Shown here: positions 34,915-43,709 of the stretch, one piece after another | How positions within the stretch are numbered: position 1 is the stretch's first letter | Layout of the letters: each line of letters starts with the position of its first letter | Assembly: GCA_021730905.1 (NCBI GenBank) | Contig: JAKFYK010000009.1 | Span: 1 to 64,000 of the forward strand | Length of the DNA stretch: 64,000 nucleotides | Direction of reading: 5' to 3' | From: Betaproteobacteria bacterium | Lineage (GTDB): Bacteria; Pseudomonadota; Gammaproteobacteria; Burkholderiales; SG8-41 | Notes under the pieces: model-generated | What the model was told of the DNA's origin: nothing | Database searches by the model: none | The model's input: only the letters and a program-made list of their open reading frames with translations | Made by a program: the position numbers and the translations under genes

Positions 34915-36171
34915 TGATGGCACTGGTGCAGGCACAGCTACCCTGCGTTCGCCAAACACTGCGTTCCAGTTCACGCGCGCGGTGACTTGCATCAGCACGA
35001 ACAGCGTCGCAATCGCACCGACGGTAATCGCCAAACCGGTCAATCCCTTGAAGAAAAACGCATACGAGAACAATACCAGATACACCAACTGCGCGGTACC
35101 GGCGGCAAGGAAAGCAAACGCCGCGCCGAACACGATGCGCAGATAGCTGATGGTCAGCAGCATAGACACCACCGCTGCAATGGCAAATGCGACGTGTATC
35201 GACACCTGATCAGCGAGGTAAGCAAACAAAAGATGAAACGAAAAGAACGACGCTGCGAGAAAAAAGAAATGCATCGGATGAATATCGACATTGCGCACGA
35301 TGCCGATGGTCAGCAGCACCACGATGAAGAAAAACAGCGACACCGGCGCGAATGCGGATATCTGGCTCGCCAGCGGGCCGGGCTGCAATTTTTCCGGCAT
35401 CGCCATCGCGATGTTCACGCCGGAAACCAGATGGCGGTATTCCCACTTCAGCATCCAGCCATTATCAGTGCGCTGCTTTGATACCGGCGAAATCGCGTCA
35501 TCCGGAAAATCAATCGCCTCGAAGTTGGTGCGCATCGCCAGCTTGAAATTGCGCACCTCCGACACGCCGCTGCCGAAATTGTAGCTCCAGCGATCCAGCC
35601 CCTGGCTGCGATAACCCACGCGCAAGATCGCGCTTTCGCCTGCGCCCAGCCGCGTATGCCCGACAAACTTGTCTTCGCCCGGCGCGGGTTTCGCCACCCA
35701 CTGCGCGCCGTCGAGTTCGAATCGCAGATCATCGAATACCGCGCGCTTCGCGGGAAACGGCAGCGCGATTTCAATATCACGCGCGACTTTGGCGGTATTT
35801 GTCAGCGTATAGGTTGCACCAAAATCCACGCCGTAGGTGGAATACCACAGCAGACCTTTCTGCCGGTAATCCAGCTTGAGTGCCACCTGAATGTCGCTGC
35901 TGTCGAGCGTGAGTCTTTCGGTGAGTTTTTCCTCGACGGTCTTTACGATCTTCTTGCCGTCTTCGAGGCTCTCGATCTTTTTAGTCACCATTTCCCATGC
36001 CACTATTGACGGCGGCAACTGCGCCTGCGGCGCACCCCACAATTGCGCCACGCGCGATTTCAGGCTTGAATCCGCGCTGTTGGTGCGGGTCGAAGTTGCA
36101 CCCGCCAGCACGAACCACGCTATGGATACGCAAGCGAAGATAAAGCCGATGGCGAACAGTCGTTTAATCAT
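34912..36171 (-). CDS. CreD-like inner membrane protein
   Basis: Membrane protein of 419 residues resembling CreD (inner membrane protein of the Cre regulon). It has an N-terminal membrane segment, a large extracytoplasmic beta-rich part (residues 30-260, with YRQKGLLWYSTYGVDFGATY), then five to six membrane segments starting near residue 275. The family phrase is HPMHFFFLAASFFSFHLLFA YLADQ. CreD is usually controlled by the CreBC two-component system; here a response regulator and kinase are encoded divergently nearby. The alpha-2-macroglobulin gene follows at 38 bases, so the two are probably one transcript. Confidence 0.82.
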   Translation of the reverse strand: MIKRLFAIGFIFACVSIAWFVLAGATSTRTNSADSSLKSRVAQLWGAPQAQLPPSIVAWEMVTKKIESLEDGKKIVKTVEEKLTERLTLDSSDIQVALKLDYRQKGLLWYSTYGVDFGATYTLTNTAKVARDIEIALPFPAKRAVFDDLRFELDGAQWVAKPAPGEDKFVGHTRLGAGESAILRVGYRSQGLDRWSYNFGSGVSEVRNFKLAMRTNFEAIDFPDDAISPVSKQRTDNGWMLKWEYRHLVSGVNIAMAMPEKLQPGPLASQISAFAPVSLFFFIVVLLTIGIVRNVDIHPMHFFFLAASFFSFHLLFAYLADQVSIHVAFAIAAVVSMLLTISYLRIVFGAAFAFLAAGTAQLVYLVLFSYAFFFKGLTGLAITVGAIATLFVLMQVTARVNWNAVFGERRVAVPAPVPS

Positions 36172-36339
36172 GAATTACTCCCTGAAATAGATCGCTCAAA
36201 GTGCGCGAGACGCTCCGGGCCAGTGACTGGGGACCGGCGCCACCGTCGACTGGCGCCACGTGGCTCAGGGTGTCCAACCCGCTCGACCTAACACCCCAGC
36301 CACCGGCCCGCAGCATCCCGCGCTCGATTGAAGTCATGT

Positions 36340-36489
36340 TCACGACATCAGACTGACCGCCGCCGCAATCAATATCCCCGACAGCATCGCCGCCGCTGCA
36401 CCCACAATCAGCGCCTGCACCGCCAGCATCAGCATGTCTCTGGTCACCTTTTGCGCAGCGAATACCGCGGGTTTTGTTCGTATCTTCAT
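36340..36489 (-). CDS. Small hydrophobic membrane protein, 49 residues
   Basis: Short frame starting MKIRTKPAVFAAQKVTRDML with a single long hydrophobic helix (LMLAVQALIVGAAAAMLSGI, then LIAAAVSLMS). GGAGAGCAAC gives a proper ribosome site. The arrangement (basic N-terminus, one helix, stop) fits a real single-pass protein. It lies 168 bases before the CreD-like gene on the same strand. I do not recognise a family. Longer frames here have no ribosome site. Confidence 0.6.
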   Translation of the reverse strand: MKIRTKPAVFAAQKVTRDMLMLAVQALIVGAAAAMLSGILIAAAVSLMS

Positions 36490-36682
36490 GTTGCTCTCCA
36501 GTATTTCCGCCAGCACCCTGCATGGCGTATGAGGCATTAAACGGCGCGGGTGGGGCGTGACGCAGGCGCGATGGTGGCGGAGTGCTGATCAATTGTGGCA
36601 ACAAAAGGGCACTTGCCTGCCGCAGGCCGACACGCTTGCGGTTTGCGGTATATTCACGGTGCGTTTTTTCAGAGGAGCCTGC

Positions 36683-37378
36683 ATGCCCCGTCGCATTGCC
36701 ATCGTTGAAGATGATCCGGTCATCCGCGCCAATTACTCCGATGTACTGAAAAAGCACGGCTACGAGGTCATCCAGCACGCCAACCGTCCCGACGCGCTGG
36801 CGGCGATGCGCACGCGGCTGCCCGATCTGGTGCTGCTCGACATCGGGCTGGGCGACGAAATCGACGGCGGCTTTGCGCTGTGCCGCGAGCTGCGCGCGCT
36901 GTCAGGCACGCTGCCGATTATTTTTCTGACGGCGCGCGATAGCGACTTCGACACCGTGTCGGGCCTGCGCATGGGCGCCGACGATTACGTCACCAAGAAT
37001 ATGAGCCTGCCGCACCTGCTGGCGCGCGTATCGGCGCTGTTTCGCCGCGCCGATGTCGCGCGCGAACCGGCGCCCGCTGAGGACCTGCTGACGCGCGGGC
37101 CGCTGCAACTGGATTTGCAGCGCTTTTCCGTCAATTGGAGCGGCCGCGAAGTCGAACTCACGCTCACCGAATTCTGGATGGTGCACGCGCTCGCCAAGTA
37201 TCCGGGCCACGTCAAAAACCGCGAACAACTGATGGGCGAGGTGCACATCGTCGTCGATGACAGCACCATCACTTCGCACATCAAGCGTATCCGCCGCAAG
37301 TTCGCGGCCATCGATCCGGCGTTTGACTGCATCGACACGGTGTACGGCCTCGGCTATCGCTGGCGGACTGAAACCTGA
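36683..37378 (+). CDS. Response regulator, PdsR/CreB-like OmpR type
   Basis: DNA-binding response regulator of 231 residues. The receiver has acidic D10-D11, the phosphoacceptor D53 in LVLLDIGLGDE, and K in DDYVTKNMSLPHL. The C-terminal OmpR-type winged helix ends TITSHIKRIRRKF, then IDTVYGLGYRW. The phrases GGFALCRELRALSGTLPIIF and DFDTVSGLRMGADDY resemble response regulators of the proteobacterial dedicated sortase system more than E. coli CreB. The ATG at 36683 has AGAGGAG before it. The stop overlaps the kinase start (TGATG). Confidence 0.88.
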   Translation: MPRRIAIVEDDPVIRANYSDVLKKHGYEVIQHANRPDALAAMRTRLPDLVLLDIGLGDEIDGGFALCRELRALSGTLPIIFLTARDSDFDTVSGLRMGADDYVTKNMSLPHLLARVSALFRRADVAREPAPAEDLLTRGPLQLDLQRFSVNWSGREVELTLTEFWMVHALAKYPGHVKNREQLMGEVHIVVDDSTITSHIKRIRRKFAAIDPAFDCIDTVYGLGYRWRTET

Positions 37379-39051
37379 TGGCAGTATCACGCCTGACGCG
37401 CCTTCCACGTGTGTTTGGCCTGCACGGCCAGGTGGCGCTGGTCGCGCTGGTGCTACTGGTGATTCCGTGGGTCGGCTATTCCTATGTCAAAGCCATGGAA
37501 AAACTGCTGCGCCAGAATCAGGAGCAGCAGGTGATGTCCGCTGCGCGCGGCATTGCCACCGCTTTGCAGGATCGCCCAAAACTGCTGGAACTCCACGGCC
37601 CATCGCAAAAAATCACCGAGATCAAACCAACCGTCGAAATGCCGCCCGCGGAAGTTGCCGATCCGGACGCGCCCAAGCCTTTGCCGCCGCCACCTGCACC
37701 GCCCACCACCAGCGCATCGGAAGAAGTGCGCGTCATCGTCACCGGTCTCGCGCGCGCGGGCCTGCGCATCTGGGTGGTCGATACGAAACTGCAACTGGTG
37801 GCCACCGCAGGCAATCTCGACGCCAAACATAAATATGACGGTGAACCTGCCAGCTTCGGCCCGCTGGAAAAACTGGTGAACTTTGTATTGCAGCCGGTGT
37901 TCCGGCGCATGTTCCCGCCGCCGGCGAATCCCAACGAGGAATTCATACCCAATGATGTGGTCTTTGGCGGGCGCGAACTCGAACGCGCGCTCGACGGCAC
38001 GCCCGGCCTGCGGCGGCGGCCGGGCACCCAGGGCCGCACCGCCATCGTGTCGGTCGCGCACCCGATCTGGGTCGGCGAGAAAGTTGTCGGCGCGGTCATC
38101 GTCGAAGAAAACACCGACGCTATCGTCTCGCTCGGCAATCGCGCATTTCAGCAATTGACGGCGGTGACGCTGATCGCCTTCGGCGCGGTGGCGCTGGTAT
38201 TGCTGCTGTTCGCCTCGCGCCTGAGTTGGCGGCTGCGGCGGCTGCGCGACGAAGCCGAAAACGCCATCGACTCCAAGGGCCGCGTGCGCGGGCTGGCCAC
38301 CGCCGAATACGCCAACGATGAAATCGGCGACCTGTCGCGCGCGTTCTCCACCATGCTCGACCGCCTGGCGCAATACAACGCCCATCTCGAAAAATTAGCA
38401 CAACGTTTAAGCCACGAACTGCGCACGCCGATCGCCGTGGTGCGCTCGTCGCTCGACAACCTCAAGCTGCAATCGATGCCGCAGGACACGAGCGTCTATG
38501 TCACACGTGCCGAAGGCGGACTCAACCGGCTGGAAACCATCCTCACGCGCATGGCAGAGGCCAACCGGCTGGAACAGGCCGTGCGCAACGAAGAACGCGC
38601 GCCGTTTGACGCCAAGGCCGTGCTCGCCGGCTGCGTCAGCGGCTATACCAGCGCTTATCCGAAAGCGACGTTTGAACTCAGCATGACCGAAGAGCCGATC
38701 ACACTCACCGGCGCGCCTGACCTGTTCGCGCAAATGCTCGACAAACTCGCCGCCAACGCCGCCGATTTCGCCACGCCGGGCACGCCGGTTTCCGTCAGCC
38801 TGCAGCGCGTCGGCAACGAGGCTGTTGTGCAGTTCAGCAACAGCGGCCCGCCGTTACCGCCGGAGATTGCTGATCGGCTGTTCGACTCCATGATCTCCGT
38901 GCGCAAGGAAGCCAGCGGTGACAATCCGCATCTGGGGCTGGGACTTTATATCGTGCGGCTGATTGCGGAGTTTCATGGCGGGCGGGCGACGGCGCGGAAT
39001 TGGGAGGATGGGCGTGGGGTGAGTTTTGACGTCCGGATACGATATGATTGA
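37378..39051 (+). CDS. Sensor histidine kinase, PdsS-like
   Basis: Membrane sensor kinase of 557 residues. The first membrane segment is at about 20-40 (GQVALVALVLLVIPWVGYSY), a periplasmic domain of about 220 residues contains a proline-rich stretch (PKPLPPPPAPP), and the second segment lies near 255-280. HAMP and HisKA follow with phosphoacceptor H346 in RLSHELRTPIAVVRSSLDNL. The ATPase has N (KLAANAADF) and G boxes (HLGLGLYIVRLIAEFHGG). The start overlaps the regulator's stop. The HisKA/ATPase sequence is like dedicated-sortase kinases, yet no sortase is in this window; the CreD-like envelope genes opposite are the obvious candidate targets. Confidence 0.9.
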   Translation: MAVSRLTRLPRVFGLHGQVALVALVLLVIPWVGYSYVKAMEKLLRQNQEQQVMSAARGIATALQDRPKLLELHGPSQKITEIKPTVEMPPAEVADPDAPKPLPPPPAPPTTSASEEVRVIVTGLARAGLRIWVVDTKLQLVATAGNLDAKHKYDGEPASFGPLEKLVNFVLQPVFRRMFPPPANPNEEFIPNDVVFGGRELERALDGTPGLRRRPGTQGRTAIVSVAHPIWVGEKVVGAVIVEENTDAIVSLGNRAFQQLTAVTLIAFGAVALVLLLFASRLSWRLRRLRDEAENAIDSKGRVRGLATAEYANDEIGDLSRAFSTMLDRLAQYNAHLEKLAQRLSHELRTPIAVVRSSLDNLKLQSMPQDTSVYVTRAEGGLNRLETILTRMAEANRLEQAVRNEERAPFDAKAVLAGCVSGYTSAYPKATFELSMTEEPITLTGAPDLFAQMLDKLAANAADFATPGTPVSVSLQRVGNEAVVQFSNSGPPLPPEIADRLFDSMISVRKEASGDNPHLGLGLYIVRLIAEFHGGRATARNWEDGRGVSFDVRIRYD

Positions 39052-39111
39052 TATCCGGCGCAGTGGAAACTCGTTCCACGGCGCTGCGTCATGCGAGAAT
39101 TCGAACGCGCA

Positions 39112-39155
39112 ATAAACTTGCCCCGAGTAAGTATCCACGGAACGCGCAAGTTTAT
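39112..39155. repeat. Inverted repeat with 9-bp arms
   Basis: ATAAACTTG at 39112-39120 and CAAGTTTAT at 39147-39155 are perfect complements around 26 bases, in the 173-base gap after the kinase gene. Function unknown; there is no T-run that would make it a terminator. Confidence 0.4.
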
Positions 39156-39224
39156 ATACGCAAGAAACCTCATACAGGATACTAATCCCGTACGGGCCAT
39201 GCAAAATGTCTAGGCTGAATGCTG

Positions 39225-39434
39225 CTACTTGATAGAGCCGTGCTTGTCCTGCTTATCCTGCTTGCCCTTGCGCATGATATGCCAGAAAAACCACACGCTA
39301 CTTCCCGCCATGAGCACAAGAAATATAATTATGCCCACGTAGTTGTCTTCGGGAGTGGGAGCATCATGAATCTCCACTGCATACGCCATACCCACCAGAA
39401 ACAATGACACAAAAAATGTGATTAGTCGGGTCAT
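39225..39434 (-). CDS. Small exported/membrane protein, 69 residues
   Basis: Starts MTRLITFFVSLFLVGMAYAV, a signal peptide or first helix, then EIHDAPTPEDNYVG and a second helix (IIIFLVLMAGSSVWFFWHIM) and a basic tail RKGKQDKQDKHG. The start at 39434 is fixed by AGGAGGT seven bases before it; the longer frame has none. It looks like a small inner-membrane protein of the kind found near respiratory complexes, but I do not recognise it. It is monocistronic. Confidence 0.72.
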   Translation of the reverse strand: MTRLITFFVSLFLVGMAYAVEIHDAPTPEDNYVGIIIFLVLMAGSSVWFFWHIMRKGKQDKQDKHGSIK

Positions 39435-39573
39435 AGTAACCTCCTGAAGGTTAAATGGAACATCCGCCAAGTACGCTTTGATTGGTCTTGGTGTCGAACG
39501 GATGTATTTTTTACCCGTAACCTTACGGTGGTCTTACGTCAAGAAATGATCGGTTCAACTCGCGTAGATACCG

Positions 39574-39912
39574 TTATCCCGGCGGCCACTTAAACGCGCG
39601 CCCCGCCAGTATGTGCAAATGCAGATGAAACACGCTCTGCCCCGCATCCGCGCCGTTGTTCACCGCCAGCCGGAACGCATCGCCCACGCCGAGCTGCTGC
39701 GCGATCTTATTGGCAGTGATCATCAGGTGGCCGAGTAGCGCCTGGTCTTCGAGCTGCGCATCGACCAGCCGCGGAATTTCCTTTTTCGGAATCAGCAGCA
39801 CGTGTACGGGCGCCTGCGGATTGACGTCATGGAACGCCAGGCATAGCTCGTCTTCGTAAACGATTTTTGCCGGAATTTCGCGTGCGATTATTTTTGTAAA
39901 AATGGTGCTCAT
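39574..39912 (-). CDS. hinT: HIT-family nucleotide hydrolase (HinT)
   Basis: Cytoplasmic purine nucleoside phosphoramidase-type HIT protein of 112 residues. The catalytic triad motif H96-L-H98-L-H100 in SVFHLHLHILAGR is complete, and the N-terminal IFTKIIAREIPAKIVYEDE is typical. It is the last gene after the lipid-transport operon; its start lies 10 bases after the PqiC-like stop, so it is probably co-transcribed. Confidence 0.93.
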   Translation of the reverse strand: MSTIFTKIIAREIPAKIVYEDELCLAFHDVNPQAPVHVLLIPKKEIPRLVDAQLEDQALLGHLMITANKIAQQLGVGDAFRLAVNNGADAGQSVFHLHLHILAGRAFKWPPG

Positions 39913-39921
39913 GTTCGTCTC

Positions 39922-40530
39922 CTACTTTTTCAGACTCTGCGTAGCCCACGCCACCAGTTCTTCCACCACCGCGTCGCTGGCGGCGGCGAGCGATTGCGCG
40001 GCCCCGGGCGCATTGGGCGCGGCAGGCCGCTCGACGTTGAAGCTGCGCTGTGCGTGCAGCGCGCGGGTGTTGAGATCGATCAGCGAGGCACGCAGGCGCA
40101 CACTGGCCTTGCTCGATTCCGCCGCGTCGAATGACTGGCTGAAATCCTCGAGTTCGATGCGCAGCGAATAATCCGCGCGCGCGCCGTCCTGTATGCCGAC
40201 CACGCCGCGCGTCGCTGTTGCAAAACGGCCGCGCAAACGTTCGGTCAACAACAGCGCGGGCGACATCGCCCAGCGGTGCTGTGCGTACGCCTCCGGGCGT
40301 CCCGCATCGCGATACGCAAGCCGGTACAGGATATTCGGACTGTCGAGCCACGGGCTCGCGCTCACCGGCGATATCAGCAGCGTGGCGTTGATCACCGGCT
40401 TGGCCGCCGGGTACGCACGCTGCGGACCGAGATCGAACACCGCAGGCGGATCGCGCTTTTCCGGGCCGAGCGCACACCCGAATGTCATTGAAAAAAATAT
40501 CAATAAAAACAAATACTTAAGTTTATTCAT
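39922..40530 (-). CDS. ABC-type transport auxiliary lipoprotein (PqiC-like)
   Basis: Periplasmic or outer-membrane lipoprotein of 202 residues of the ABC_trans_aux (DUF330/PqiC) family. The signal MNKLKYLFLLIFFSMTFGC ends in a Cys with a weak lipobox (TFGC). The mature part has FDLGPQRAYPAAKPVINATL LI, then SPNILYRLAYRDAGRPEAYA and HRWAMSPALLLTERL as in PqiC. It follows the MCE protein by two bases. AGGAG precedes the start. The AT-rich dispersed element supplies codons 4 to 13 of the signal peptide. Confidence 0.88.
   Translation of the reverse strand: MNKLKYLFLLIFFSMTFGCALGPEKRDPPAVFDLGPQRAYPAAKPVINATLLISPVSASPWLDSPNILYRLAYRDAGRPEAYAQHRWAMSPALLLTERLRGRFATATRGVVGIQDGARADYSLRIELEDFSQSFDAAESSKASVRLRASLIDLNTRALHAQRSFNVERPAAPNAPGAAQSLAAASDAVVEELVAWATQSLKK
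40493..40520 (-). repeat. AT-rich dispersed element, copy 5 (coding)
   Basis: On the minus strand TTAAGTATTTGTTTTTATT then GATATTTTT. It encodes part of the signal peptide of the PqiC-like lipoprotein and shares 19 consecutive bases with copy 1. Confidence 0.65.
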
Positions 40531-40532
40531 TA

Positions 40533-41507
40533 TTATTTGCTCCTGGCGGGTTCGCTGTAGCCCGGCTCGCCGGGGCCGGGACGCGCCGGCGGCCTTCCAA
40601 ACACCAGGCCGGCAGGCCGTTCATTGAGTTCGGAAAGCAAACGATCAAGGTTGCGCGAGTTGCGCGCGAGTTCGTCGAGCAGCGCGTTGGCTCGCGGCGT
40701 CAGGTCGCCCGCCGCGTTCTGCGTGGCGCTGCCGACCTGCTCGGCGCTTTTGGCAACGCGCTCCAGCGCATCCGCACGCTGCGCATACTCGCGCGCGAGC
40801 TTGTCGATGCTGGCAAGCGCGGTCTTGGCTTCCTGCAGTGCCGGCGCCAGATCACGCAGCGCGGCATCGGCACTGGCCATGGTCTTGCGCGCGTCGCCCG
40901 CGAGCGCCGGCAGATTTTTCGCGCCGGGCTCCAGCGCCTTTGCCAGCACATCAATACGCTCCGACATGCTGCGCATTGCCCCGATGGCACCGATGAGCTT
41001 TTCCTGATTCGGCTCGCTCAACAGGGTTTCAAGCTGCTTGCCGACCCGGTTCACCTGGAAAAGAATATCCTGCCCGGAGTTGGCGATTTCATCGAACAGG
41101 GCGCGCTTGACCTTGATGCGGTTCTCCTTGTCCGTTGACGGCGGCAGGAACTCGGGCTGCTTGCCGTCGTCTTCGAGCATGACGTAAGAGGTGCCGGTAA
41201 TGCCCTGCGCCCCCAGCTGCGCGGAGGTGCCCCGCGTGATGCGCGACCCGCCCTTGACCAGAATCGTAATCAGTATCAGCGACGGATCTTCATAGTCGAA
41301 TTCAATGTTCTGCACCTTGCCGATCTGCACGCCGCGCAGCCGCACCGCCGCCTGCGGGTTGAGGCCGGATACCGAGTATTTCGATTCCAGCATATAGGTC
41401 ACACGGTCGTAGTCCTCGCGGCTGAACCACAGCGCGGCGAGAATCACGCCGATACCCAGCAGCACGGTAAACAACCCGGCGACGATGGCGTGCGCGCGAC
41501 TTTCCAT
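40533..41507 (-). CDS. MCE/MlaD-family lipid transport protein
   Basis: Single-pass inner-membrane protein of 324 residues with one MCE domain. The membrane segment is residues 8-28 (IVAGLFTVLLGIGVILAALW); the MCE domain (about 40-120) shows YSVSGLNPQAAVRLRGVQIG K and GAQGITGTSYVMLE. A long coiled-coil tail follows (LAPALQEAKTALASIDKLAR and so on) that probably forms the hexameric channel's needle. It binds lipid between membranes with MlaE and MlaF encoded upstream. The coiled tail makes it more Pqi/Mce-like than E. coli MlaD. Confidence 0.9.
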   Translation of the reverse strand: MESRAHAIVAGLFTVLLGIGVILAALWFSREDYDRVTYMLESKYSVSGLNPQAAVRLRGVQIGKVQNIEFDYEDPSLILITILVKGGSRITRGTSAQLGAQGITGTSYVMLEDDGKQPEFLPPSTDKENRIKVKRALFDEIANSGQDILFQVNRVGKQLETLLSEPNQEKLIGAIGAMRSMSERIDVLAKALEPGAKNLPALAGDARKTMASADAALRDLAPALQEAKTALASIDKLAREYAQRADALERVAKSAEQVGSATQNAAGDLTPRANALLDELARNSRNLDRLLSELNERPAGLVFGRPPARPGPGEPGYSEPARSK

Positions 41508-41520
41508 TTCTTGGTTCTCC

Positions 41521-42330
41521 TCAGTTCTCTTGCCGCAGTGGCGCGGATGACGCCGGCCGTGGCAATTTCAGTCCTTCCAGCGCACGCTTGCCACGATCGC
41601 CCTGGAAAAAATTCTCGATGAACGGATGGGGCACGGCCGCGACTTCGGCCACGCTGCCCAATGCCGCGATTTTCTGGTCGGCCAGCACCGCCACCCGATC
41701 CGATATCGACACGATGGTATCAAGATCATGGGTCACCATCACCACCGTCAGCCCGAGCTCGCGCTTGAGGTTGGCGATCAGCGTGCAAAAACTCTCGCTG
41801 CGATCGGGATCGAGCCCCGCCGTAGGTTCGTCGAGAAACAGCAGTTCCGGTTCCAGCGACAGCGCGCGCGCCAGCCCGATGCGCTTGACCATGCCGCCGG
41901 AAAGCGACGACGGCATCTTGGACGCGTGGCCTCTTTCGATACCCACCATATCGAGCTTCAGCATCACCAGATCGTGAATAAGCTCTTCGTCCAGCGTCTT
42001 GAGTTCGCGCAGCGGCAACGCGATGTTTTCGTAGACGGAAAGCGCGGAAAACAGCGCGCCTTCCTGAAACAGCATGCCCCAGCGATTGCGGATGCGGCGC
42101 AACTCGGCGCGATCGCCATCGCGCAGCGATATGCCAAACACCCGCACCTCGCCCTGCGTCGGGTGCTCCAGCCCCAGCATCTCGCGCAGCAGCGTGCTTT
42201 TGCCGCTGCCCGAACCGCCCACCAGCGACAGCACTTCACCGCGATGCACGCACAAATTCAGATCGCGATGCACCACCTGCGCCCCGAATTGCGTCCACAA
42301 ATTGCGGATTTCAATAATGCAATCGCTCAT
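41521..42330 (-). CDS. Lipid ABC transporter ATP-binding protein (MlaF-like)
   Basis: ATPase of about 269 residues. It has Walker A GGSGSGKST, Q-loop LFQEGALFSAL, signature LSGGMVKRIGLARAL, Walker B ELLFLDEPTAGLDP and H in VMVTHDLDT. SGGMVKR rather than SGGQ is the MlaF type. The start at 42330 directly follows the MlaE stop (two bases), whereas the longer frame overlaps MlaE by almost 200 bases. It energises phospholipid movement by the MlaE dimer. Confidence 0.93.
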   Translation of the reverse strand: MSDCIIEIRNLWTQFGAQVVHRDLNLCVHRGEVLSLVGGSGSGKSTLLREMLGLEHPTQGEVRVFGISLRDGDRAELRRIRNRWGMLFQEGALFSALSVYENIALPLRELKTLDEELIHDLVMLKLDMVGIERGHASKMPSSLSGGMVKRIGLARALSLEPELLFLDEPTAGLDPDRSESFCTLIANLKRELGLTVVMVTHDLDTIVSISDRVAVLADQKIAALGSVAEVAAVPHPFIENFFQGDRGKRALEGLKLPRPASSAPLRQEN

Positions 42331-42332
42331 CG

Positions 42333-43499
42333 TCACACGCCAACGTTTGAAAACAGGATGGCAAAAACCGCATCGACGATGATCACGATGGTGATCGCTG
42401 CCACCACGGAATTGGTAGTGCCGATGCCGAGGCTTTCGGTATTGGGCTGGATACGCAAGCCAAAGTGGCAGGCCAGCAGTGCAATCAGTCCCCCGAACAC
42501 CACGCCCTTGCCCAGGCCCAGCCACAGATTGGCGACCGGCACGGCATTGGGCAGTTCCGCAATAAAATACGACAGGCTGATATCGAGTTCAAACTGGGCC
42601 GCGACCATGCCGCCCACCAGCGCAATGGCATTGGTCCACAGCACGATCAGCGGCATCGAAATCGACAGCGCGATTACACGCGGCAGCACCAGACGCAGCG
42701 TGTACGGTATGCCCATCACCGACATGGCGTCGATTTCCTCGGTCACACGCATCACGCCCAACTGCGCGGTCATGGCCGAGCCGGAGCGCCCCGCCACCAG
42801 TATCGCGGCCAGCACCGGACCCAGCTCCCGCACCACGGATATGCCCAGCAGGTTGACGATAAAAATCCCCGCGCCATACGCCTTCAACTGCTGCGCCGAC
42901 AAATAAGACAGCACTACACCGATCAGAAATCCGACCAGCGCGGTGATGCCGAGCGCCTGCGCGCCGGTACGGTAGATGTTTGCGGAAATCTCGCGCCACG
43001 GCATGCGCGAGGGATGACGCACCGCATCCAGAAAGGCGAGGCTTACCCTGCCCAGCAAAAAAATCACCTGAATGATGTGCTGACCGAGGGTGACAATCGA
43101 CCGGCCCGCCACCCACAGCCGCCGCCGCCGCTCGACTTGTCTCACCGGCAGACCGGTAAGCGCAGGACCGGCCTGAAGATGTGCGAAAAATCCCTCGTGT
43201 TCGGGACGCAGGTTCAAATGCTCGACTCGCTGCTTGCCCCACGCATGCCACAGCATCATGGCGCCGGCGTGATCCAGCCGCGAAATTTCGCTCAAATCCC
43301 AATGCGCAGCCGCCATCGTGCCCGCCAACTGCTGGCGCACCGCCTCCGCCACGGGCTGAAGGGAACGCAAATTCCACGCACCAGCGACCTTTACCACCGG
43401 CTGGCCGTCGAGGTTGCGCCCAACACTCACAGAAGGGGAAATCCAGTTCGGTGCTGCGGAAGACGCCACGGGACCTTGGTCGGAGGGAAAAGCCGGCAA
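42333..43499 (-). CDS. MlaE-family permease with N-terminal STAS-like domain
   Basis: Permease of 388 residues. Residues 1-120 form a STAS-like domain (VVKVAGAWNLRSLQPVAEAV, then WDLSEISRLDHAGAMMLWHA W) fused to the MlaE membrane domain (about 130-388) with IGVVLSYLSAQQLKAYGAGI and GRSGSAMTAQLGVMRVTEEI DAM, the family's cytoplasmic loop. In E. coli the STAS protein MlaB is separate; here its role seems to be built in. It is the first gene of the operon permease-ATPase-MCE-lipoprotein-HIT. Confidence 0.92.
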   Translation of the reverse strand: MPAFPSDQGPVASSAAPNWISPSVSVGRNLDGQPVVKVAGAWNLRSLQPVAEAVRQQLAGTMAAAHWDLSEISRLDHAGAMMLWHAWGKQRVEHLNLRPEHEGFFAHLQAGPALTGLPVRQVERRRRLWVAGRSIVTLGQHIIQVIFLLGRVSLAFLDAVRHPSRMPWREISANIYRTGAQALGITALVGFLIGVVLSYLSAQQLKAYGAGIFIVNLLGISVVRELGPVLAAILVAGRSGSAMTAQLGVMRVTEEIDAMSVMGIPYTLRLVLPRVIALSISMPLIVLWTNAIALVGGMVAAQFELDISLSYFIAELPNAVPVANLWLGLGKGVVFGGLIALLACHFGLRIQPNTESLGIGTTNSVVAAITIVIIVDAVFAILFSNVGV

Positions 43500-43620
43500 A
43501 ATGACCTAGCCTTATGATTGAAAAGGATTTTCATGGATGCTATCGACAAGCTCCACGGAAGTCAAAAAAGGCCCTTTAGGGCATTTATGCCGCATCGCAC
43601 AAAAATTGTCAGGCTAAGTA

Positions 43621-43689
43621 TTGACTTTCTGATTTAAGCCCTTATAATTTGAATTGTGCATCGCAGCAAAAATTAGTTGAAGCTGCGAT
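43621..43689 (+). promoter_or_regulatory. Phasin promoter with stem-loop leader
   Basis: TTGACT at 43621-43626 and a perfect TATAAT at 43643-43648, 16 bases apart, form a near-consensus sigma-70 promoter for the phasin gene. TGCATCGCA (43658-43666) overlaps the expected transcript start and fits the TGC-N3-GCA pattern described for PhaR-type repressors. ATCGCAGC / GCTGCGAT (43660-43667 and 43682-43689) could form a stem in the leader RNA. Confidence 0.65.
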
Positions 43690-43709
43690 AGAAATATCAC
43701 ATGTTTTTT

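Noticed and set aside
39061-39095. GTGGAA/TTCCAC inverted repeat after the kinase gene as a terminator
   Set aside because: The stem is only six bases and no T-run follows on either strand.
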